Assembly (NCBI RefSeq): GCF_031755915.1
Contig: NC_083385.1
Location: forward strand, 511,001 to 575,000
Length of the DNA stretch: 64,000 bases
DNA from: Ziziphus jujuba
Taxonomy: Eukaryota > Streptophyta > Magnoliopsida > Rosales > Rhamnaceae
Reading direction: 5' to 3'
Shown: piece after piece, positions 57,701 to 64,000 of the stretch
How the letters are laid out: every line of letters starts with the position of its first letter
How positions within the stretch are numbered: position 1 is the stretch's first letter
Made by a program: the position numbers and the translations under genes
Notes under the pieces: model-generated
Database searches by the model: none
Told to the model about the DNA's origin: nothing
The model's input: the letters and a program-made list of their open reading frames with translations, nothing else

Positions 57701-60700
57701 TTATTTAGTTGTCATACTACCAGAACTCTGCAAAAGTGTTTACATTAGAGGTATGATTTCCACAACTTCTTAAAGATGTAGATTAGACACTGCATCAGTC
57801 ATTAGAGGGATAACCAAAATAACCTACAACTGTAATTGGCGAATCTGACGACAACAAAATTCCATATGTGGAAATGGTGAAATGATGTTTGCCACATAAA
57901 TTCAAAAGAAAATTTTGATTAATATAACATACTATGCTTCAGCAACAATTTCTGAGAGACAAAAGGAAACATATGGCAATGTCAGACGCATAAATTGTTC
58001 TCACCAGGGTGCGATTCAACAAAGAAGCAATAGCGAGTGCTGTCCTTATTTGCTTCATCTGAACAGAATCATTAACACATATATTAAGCAATTTGGTAAT
58101 ATCCAACAACTGTAAAAGTTAAGGAGAGTAGGTTAATGCATGCATACTTGAAAATTAATAAGAGAAAAGTGCGATGTGATATTATGCTCTCCATCTAGTA
58201 ATAATCTCTTAGGAATTGATGGCTTAAATGTCAAGAAGCCTCCTGTATAAAATGGGAAAGAAGTTAAGAAGTATTAGTGTTCAAGCGGGACAACAGGCAC
58301 CAATGCCACCATGTACCCATATACTATTTTTGTTATCATAATTCTTTTTTATTTTTATTTTTATTTTTTTGGGGACAAGAAACCCATACATTGAAGTATT
58401 TAGTCCAAGTCTTCGGTTATTTTCTGATTAGATAGGAAATTTCATGAAATTTTGTTAGAACAAAAGCTAACAGTTATGGAGAAATCTTGAGCATCAATGG
58501 TTTTGTTAGCATCACCAATACAAGCTAAACCCAAGTCTCATATAACTTGAACAATATCTTCACTAAGAACCATTTCATGGATGAGAAAATATATTTTGGG
58601 GGCTGTTTTGGCAGTGTCATCTGGACAGCATCATATATTGTGCTATAGGGAACCTCCAGAGAGTATTGCTGGTTTCTTGGAATTGCCCTTTGAGTGGGAA
58701 GAGAAACCCACGATGACTGTATCTTACAACAAATACAAATACAACTTGTGATAATTTACATCTTTCACCCATTCTATATACCCTGAAGGGAAAATGTATT
58801 GAAGGCAATGGCAGGGGAAAGGAGACCAAAAGGCTAAAACATAAGCCAGCTACGAAATTCTACCATCCCTACCCAAGTTAAGGATGCACCAATTTAAACC
58901 CTTCTTTCATCCTGATTATGCAACGCAAATATCCAATACTGAAAAGAAATATTAAGCTTATATTGATACCAAATACCATTGTTTATAGCAGCTGTTGCAT
59001 AATATTGCAGAGTTTTTGAACTATGAGATATGAATATTAAGTTTGAATTAACTGCTGAGACTCATACTTCTTTAATTGACAATGGTATGTAAGAAGGCAT
59101 GTTTCTGGGCATTTAAGACATAAAACAGGCATTAAATACCCTGAAGATGAGCCACAACAAATTACAACGTGTTGAAAGACTAATGTACAGCATCAGCAAT
59201 GGTAAGAATGAGATGCCTAATAAGATAGGCTGAAAACACATGTGATGCATTCATAGTTTTACCTGGGGCATCATAATATTCAGGTGGGTCATAGAAGACC
59301 ATAGCTTCGCGTAATCTATGGCGCTTTCCTTCAGTACCTGCATACTGAAATGTTGTATGTACTGCATAGGGCTCCAACCTCAGTTGCTGGTACATAGCCT
59401 GCAATTAAAGCATTACAGCTTAGCATAAGCTTGAAATACAAATGTAATGCTATATTAATTGCATCAAAACAGAAGTTTTAAGACTCACAAAAATGAAAGA
59501 AAGAATGAATTAAAGAATTTAAATTAGAGATCTAGGCCCATCCAGAGATAAAATACGATGATACATGGTTCAAACTTGAAAAAACATAAATCCCGTGGTA
59601 GATCATACCTGGACAAAATAAGTATGCCCGCTACAGAATAAACTTGCTGGTAAGATTCCTAACTTGAGATTTCCATCAAAAGCATACACAAGCCCACTGT
59701 CTTCATCAACTGATGGTCCTAACTGCCTGCGGACAAGATCATTAAAACCATTCTGATCCCAGATTTTTTCATCCGCTAGAAGCATGCCTTTCCATTCCTT
59801 AGCCAATTTTTTTGCAGAATCCGTTGGCCGCCAGTGGAAAATTCCTATGTTGTAAGCAGCACCAACTGCAAAGACAAGACATATGTAAGTTTCAAGTTCA
59901 TTGAAAAGCCTTAAAATAAAAGTAAATCATACTTCAATAAGAAATATAATTTAATATTATCCCTTTGTTCAATCTTCACCTTCTTGCCAGATGTCCAGCC
60001 TGTCATCGACAACTGTTGGTACCACTTGATCACTGGATGTTAAGACATCTGCTTTAGGGTAACGAGCAAGATATGGAAGTGGGTTCTGTTTTAGGAGCAC
60101 AGTACAAAATGTGAAACAAATAACAAAAGAAATAAACCCAAAGGATGGAAGACTGGAAATATCAGTATAGGAAACAGAACAATCAAGCATCATTAAATAA
60201 AAGTACCTTCAACCAAACCATGTCGGTGTCACACATCAATAGCTCAAAACCATAAGGGAGAATCGAGTCTATAAGGATAACTTTTTCTCGCCCCATCTTG
60301 TGGAATGTTGGTGAGCCCCAGCCTACATCTATTGTGCTCATATGGCTGCCCATATCAAATACAGGAATACCTTTCCAGTATAAAGCCTCTAACAGCTTGG
60401 TGTCCATTGCACCTGAACCAACAATTTCAAAATCCCTCAAGAGACGTACATACCAAAATAAATTAACAGGTTACTTGTTTCCTTTCTCTTCCACTTAAGA
60501 AAACAGCATAAATATTTAAAGAGAGCAAGGCCAAACAGTAATAAAACTTCAGCAGCAAAAATGAGGCACTCACCAATAAGAAGGTTAGAGAGCTCCAAGT
60601 CAGTCAAGTGTTTAACCCAAGTTAGGATAAAATCCATGAATGCATAGTTACCAAAGGTCACTATAATGATGTTATCTTTCACCCTTTGTTGAACCAGTTC

Positions 60701-61849
60701 CTTAGTCAGTCGAAAACTCTTCAAAGGTGGCATTTTTTTGGTGAGTGAGGGAGCTTGCCAAATAGCTGTAGTGGTGCGAATGCTTGGAGTCTCTGGTGTT
60801 GGCGCGGGAACTCCATTAACTAGTGCCGGTTGAGAAAAATTAAGTGCTCGGTCTATGGGGGAACCTACATCTGGAATAACTAGCAAACTGAGATTATTGA
60901 ACTCTACAGAGGAAAAATACAGTGAATTCTTTCTTATTTAACTGCAAAGCATCACAAGAGGGGTGCTGTAGAAAACTTGCTAGCAACCTTAACAGCAATA
61001 ATACTAATGATTGTTCATCTTTGGAACATAAACTTCCTACTTGTCTCCTTTGGAACGTTAACACTCCATGGTATCAGTAACCAAAAAACAACAATAAGTA
61101 AACAAATAGAATTCCAGCCATTGCTTGTAAATTCAATCAGCTTCTAAGCACTCCCTTAACGAATGAACAGCAAAAATAAAAATAAAAATAATTAAATTAA
61201 ATTAAATAGAACCCAATTGAGTGATGAGCTTGAGAATCATTAGAATAATGAGAATATACAAGGATGAAAAAGGTCATAGCTTTTTCTCCCTTCTTGTACG
61301 GGAAAAACAGAACTTGATACCAGCAACAAATAAATGAAAGCATTTCTGATAAATAGACAGTTGGAGCAAAACTGGGTTTAAAAGCTCCAAATGAAAGAAG
61401 AAGGTAAACACAAAAACAGTTCTAACTGAAGCCCTTAAGCACAGGTTGGTTTTTCTTTTTTTTTTCTTTTTTTTTTTTTCTCTTAAAAAAATATAAATTT
61501 AAATCTAAAAGCAACTCAAATCTCAATGAATAACACATTTTCCATATTCGTCGAGAGAGGAAATCAAATCAGGCGCAGCATTTTGAAACATTCAAAGTAA
61601 GTGAGGCTAAGTAAGAAAGAAAGAATTAAAGAAAAGGAAACTGGGATACTCACGGGAAAGAGAAGAAGGAGGAGAAGGAGAGGAGAGCCAGGAGGAAGTA
61701 ACAGGAGAATTGGCGGAGTAGATGGCAGAGAAGACATAGAAGGAAGAGAAGACGATGCCGACAACCACAGTGGCGTAAATTGTCAGAAACAGTGGCTTCG
61801 AATTAGCAGCTTCTTGAAACGCACTCCTCCAGCCACCCATTTTTCGCAT
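54743..61849 (-). CDS. XEG113: Extensin arabinosyltransferase XEG113 (GT77)
   Basis: Thirteen minus-strand exons: 61849-61654, 60903-60574, 60412-60207, 60085-59980, 59865-59609, 59398-59263, 58242-58148, 58058-58005, 56864-56751, 56353-56258, 56166-56047, 55327-55241 and 54910-54743. They give 654 aa, or 651 if the second ATG (61840, stronger context) is used. Intron 12 has a GC donor (AAG|GCAAGT). The protein has a type II Golgi anchor (KPLFLTIYATVVVGIVFSSF, about residues 15-41), then a nucleotide-diphospho-sugar transferase domain with the metal-binding DxD as CDTDMVW (about 234-236), RYPKADVLTSSDQVVPT and AAYNIGIFHWRP. It ends GHIYYDMYWDEKPGWKP and DDHPPW. XEG113 elongates arabinose chains on hydroxyproline of extensins and affects cell-wall structure and cell elongation; this is taken from the Arabidopsis ortholog (about 644 aa). 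Confidence 0.94.
55241..55448 (-). repeat. Exon 12 of XEG113 and a decayed tandem copy
   Basis: Exon 12 plus its acceptor flank (55241-55349) is followed on the plus strand by a diverged copy at 55354-55448. Both start CTTRTCA.YGAAACCTAG (plus strand) and both end ATGCACAAGTAAAATC. The copy has lost about 20 bp in the middle and has frameshifts, and it lies in intron 11. Confidence 0.7.
56385..56565. repeat. 90-bp two-copy tandem duplication in XEG113 intron 9
   Basis: GTTTTGAGTAAAGAAAAGAC at 56385 and GTTTTGAGTAAATGAAAGAC at 56475 begin parallel copies that both run through CTGATATCTGTTATTAAAAG and end CATTTCAGG. The first copy abuts the acceptor side of exon 10. Confidence 0.85.
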
Positions 61850-62442
61850 TTGCTTTCCTGATTGATTGATTGATTGATTATATCAAAAACCTAATAATAA
61901 ATTTTCCCATCTTCATTCAGCCTTCAGCACCATATGAAAATGTTTGGAGCTGAATGACTTTGGGTTTCTAATTTATATTATATAATTTGTTTCTCCCAAT
62001 TCAGATCTTCACCGCCTACTCGCCTCACCACCACCCAGAACGTCTACGGTCAACCTTCATTTTTGTCTGCAATTCCACTCTGTTTTTCCAGCTCAACTCT
62101 GCCCAACCCCCTAATAAAATTAATTAAAATATGATCTTTTGCTTTTCTCTAAATCGTGTTTGAACGTGATTTTTTTTTTTTTTTTAAATTAACATAAAAA
62201 TTTCATCCATTCAAAAAATAAAATAAACCATTTGCATCAAGGGGTCATTATTTTATATTTTCCTTTTGAATTTCAATAGCGATATTATTCGATGGTATTA
62301 TCAAATTTTTACTAATACGAAAGAAATACGTATGTCAATTACTTTCTCATCCCTGCGTGGAAATGTTGTTCGTGTCAATAGATTTTTTTAGCTTTTATTT
62401 TGTTTGGATTACTGTAACCTATGAAAGTATAACAATAGGGAA

Positions 62443-62518
62443 TACCAAACATTTTAATTAATACCTGCCACTTAGTCAATTACCAAACATTTTAATTAAT
62501 ACATGCCGCTTAGTCAAT
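62443..62518. repeat. 38-bp two-copy tandem duplication
   Basis: TACCAAACATTTTAATTAAT begins at 62443 and 62481. The copies differ at about two positions. Confidence 0.8.
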
Positions 62519-62600
62519 TTTGTATAGTAAATATTATGATTCTCTGCATTCATCTAGTGCAACTGGTACATACCACAAAAAAATAAAAAAATAAAAAAAG

Positions 62601-62706
62601 GAAATAGTTTATACAAAAATTTAGTGCAAGTGGCAAACAGATTTTTCTACTTAGAAATAGTTTATACAAAAATTTAGTGCAAGTGGCGAACAGATTTTTC
62701 TAGTTA
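62601..62706. repeat. 53-bp two-copy tandem duplication
   Basis: GAAATAGTTTATACAAAAAT begins at 62601 and 62654. The copies continue in parallel through AGTGCAAGTGGCRAACAG and differ at about two positions. Confidence 0.85.
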
Positions 62707-63355
62707 CTCCATTATTAATTAATTTTTGTTTCTTTGTCTCAAATCTTTATTTCTTATTTATCATAAAACATTTTTTTATGAGATGGCGGTGCGGGTGGCT
62801 GGCTACGCAGAAACTTTCGACATATGCAAGTTTTACTGCTGCTGCTTTTTTTTTTTTTTTTTAAAGAAAAAAAAATGAACAGTTATATTGTATTTGTAGA
62901 AATTAAGTGGAAACTAAATATATAAGCTAATTAAAATACAAACACGGCAGTAATTGTTAAAGTGCAAGATTGGGAAAAAGATGTTCATGTTGTATCTATC
63001 ATTTTTAATTATGTAGATACGAGATAAAATCAAGAAGGTGGTTTATAAACATCTATTTTTATATTACTTTTTTAAAAATTTTTGACTAGTGATAAAAGTA
63101 TATCAATCACTTCTTTACCACTTATTAACAATTTATGAAAAATATATATATATATATATATATAGAATTAGATTGTCATATTTATTTGAAACATAATATG
63201 CGTGCGTATTTTTGTGAAGCTTCAAAATTACTGAAACCCACCCAGCATCAATATGGATTAATTGAAGGAGAACGTTCTCAGATTTAAACCAAAATTTAGA
63301 ATATATATTTATCCTGACGAGTTAATGGTAAAAAATATTAATTTAGAATATGCAT

Positions 63356-63393
<38 letters not shown>

Positions 63394-63645
63394 TGATCAA
63401 AATTTTGGATATGAGGAAGCAGGCAGTATTAAGAATCTGAATCCGCTGATCTGAGGCCAAAGTGCAAAGGGCCATGGCATAGCGTATATGTACGGACAAA
63501 AATTGAGATTTAAGACCCTTAGCTGCAACTCCATGCCAAACTCCAAACACGTGAATCTTTATATAATTTAACTTAATTTCGTAACTGTAGATAACCAATA
63601 AGCCGACTTAATTAATTTGAATGGATGAATGATACAGATGGTATC

Positions 63646-63686
<41 letters not shown>

Positions 63687-64000
63687 ATGCAATGCATGGG
63701 TGTGAGAGACAGTCAAGAGTTAAGAAGGCTGAGACAAATCGGATCGATATATCAGAGACAGGAGAGAGGCATGTGGATTCTTGGGTTCTCCACTTCAAAT
63801 CGGAGAAACCTATGGATAATAGGTGCCATTGGGCTAGCAGTAGCGGTGGCCATCATGTTAAGAAGGCTGGCGGTGTATCTGGAATCTCAAGGAAGAGCAA
63901 GAGGCAGCAGCAGCAACAACAACTCATGCAAAGTATGCCAAGGCAAGAAGAACATGAATATGAATATGAATAATTGCAATATTAACAATAACAATATCAT
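63687..64000 (+). CDS. Unrecognised single-pass membrane protein, cut off by the window end
   Basis: An open frame from ATG 63687 (or 63696, giving MGVRDSQELRRLRQIGS) runs without a stop to the last base, at least 104 codons. It has a charged N-terminus and then, from Met 63771, RRNLWIIGAIGLAVAVAIML, a clear hydrophobic helix preceded and followed by Arg pairs. Next come AVYLESQGRARG, a Ser/Asn run, the pair SCKVCQGKK (a C-x2-C-x-G motif), and Met-Asn repeats. I do not recognise the family. The hydrophobic helix and flanking charges make this frame more likely than the overlapping Gln-rich frame at 63629-63973. A TA repeat and (TG)n precede it, so the true start could also be 63771. No splice site is needed within the part seen. 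Confidence 0.4.
   Translation, partial: MQCMGVRDSQELRRLRQIGSIYQRQERGMWILGFSTSNRRNLWIIGAIGLAVAVAIMLRRLAVYLESQGRARGSSSNNNSCKVCQGKKNMNMNMNNCNINNNNI

Larger units (their letters stand above)
61850..63686. other. Intergenic, XEG113 promoter side
   Basis: 5' UTR and promoter of XEG113 at the left, followed by AT-rich DNA with two small tandem duplications and a (TA)14 tract at 63363-63390. No gene supported. Confidence 0.5.

Noticed and set aside
63629..63973. Gln-rich 114-aa protein
   Set aside because: Its N-terminus is translated TA/TG repeat and its Gln and Glu-Tyr runs come from CAG-like and GAATAT repeats; the overlapping frame with a membrane helix is more convincing.

Overview
The window is nuclear DNA of a flowering plant, a dicot judging by gene content. 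The genes are spliced with short AT-rich introns, the intergenic DNA is AT-rich and full of (TA)n microsatellites, there is a nuclear copy of plastid DNA, and there are Copia, LINE, long-LTR and MITE relics. I cannot name the species. Gene names rest on recognising protein families from memory. Exon models were built by hand from splice consensus and reading-frame continuity.

Left part (1-8,500): two minus-strand housekeeping genes of the secretory pathway. An apyrase-7-like ectonucleotidase/NDPase gene has its last exon beyond the left edge. Downstream of its promoter lies the nine-exon COG6 gene for a Golgi tethering subunit.

Centre-left (8,500-25,400): about 17 kb without a convincing gene. 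It holds many (TA)n tracts, at least five short terminal-inverted-repeat (TIR) elements next to such tracts, a larger foldback element, a 3' LINE fragment with a broken RNase H domain, a plastid psaA fragment bounded on both sides by (TA)n, and a short element with an snRNA-type promoter motif.

Middle (25,500-35,200): ABCG14, an ABCG half-transporter orthologous to the Arabidopsis cytokinin exporter (five exons, one GC-AG intron). It is followed by a roughly 5-kb non-autonomous LTR retroelement with a 5-bp target-site duplication. The interior of that element carries an array of about eight units of 63 bp, each containing a small hairpin.

Right part (36,700-64,000): five complete genes. On the plus strand these are a CIR-N/zinc-knuckle nuclear protein, a small SWIB-domain protein, the F-box protein SKIP31 and a YPPQG/glycine-rich A3-type protein. 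On the minus strand is a 13-exon extensin arabinosyltransferase gene (XEG113, GT77). A Copia gag/LTR relic with a perfect 174-bp tandem duplication separates the last two. At the right edge a reading frame with one membrane segment runs off the window.

The genes do not form a pathway. COG6, XEG113 and the apyrase all belong to the Golgi/secretory system, but I read their proximity as chance. The main points of interest are structural: (TA)n-associated TIR elements, plastid DNA within a (TA)n tract, the hairpin array, a relic of exon duplication, and a recurring pattern of exactly two-copy tandem duplications.
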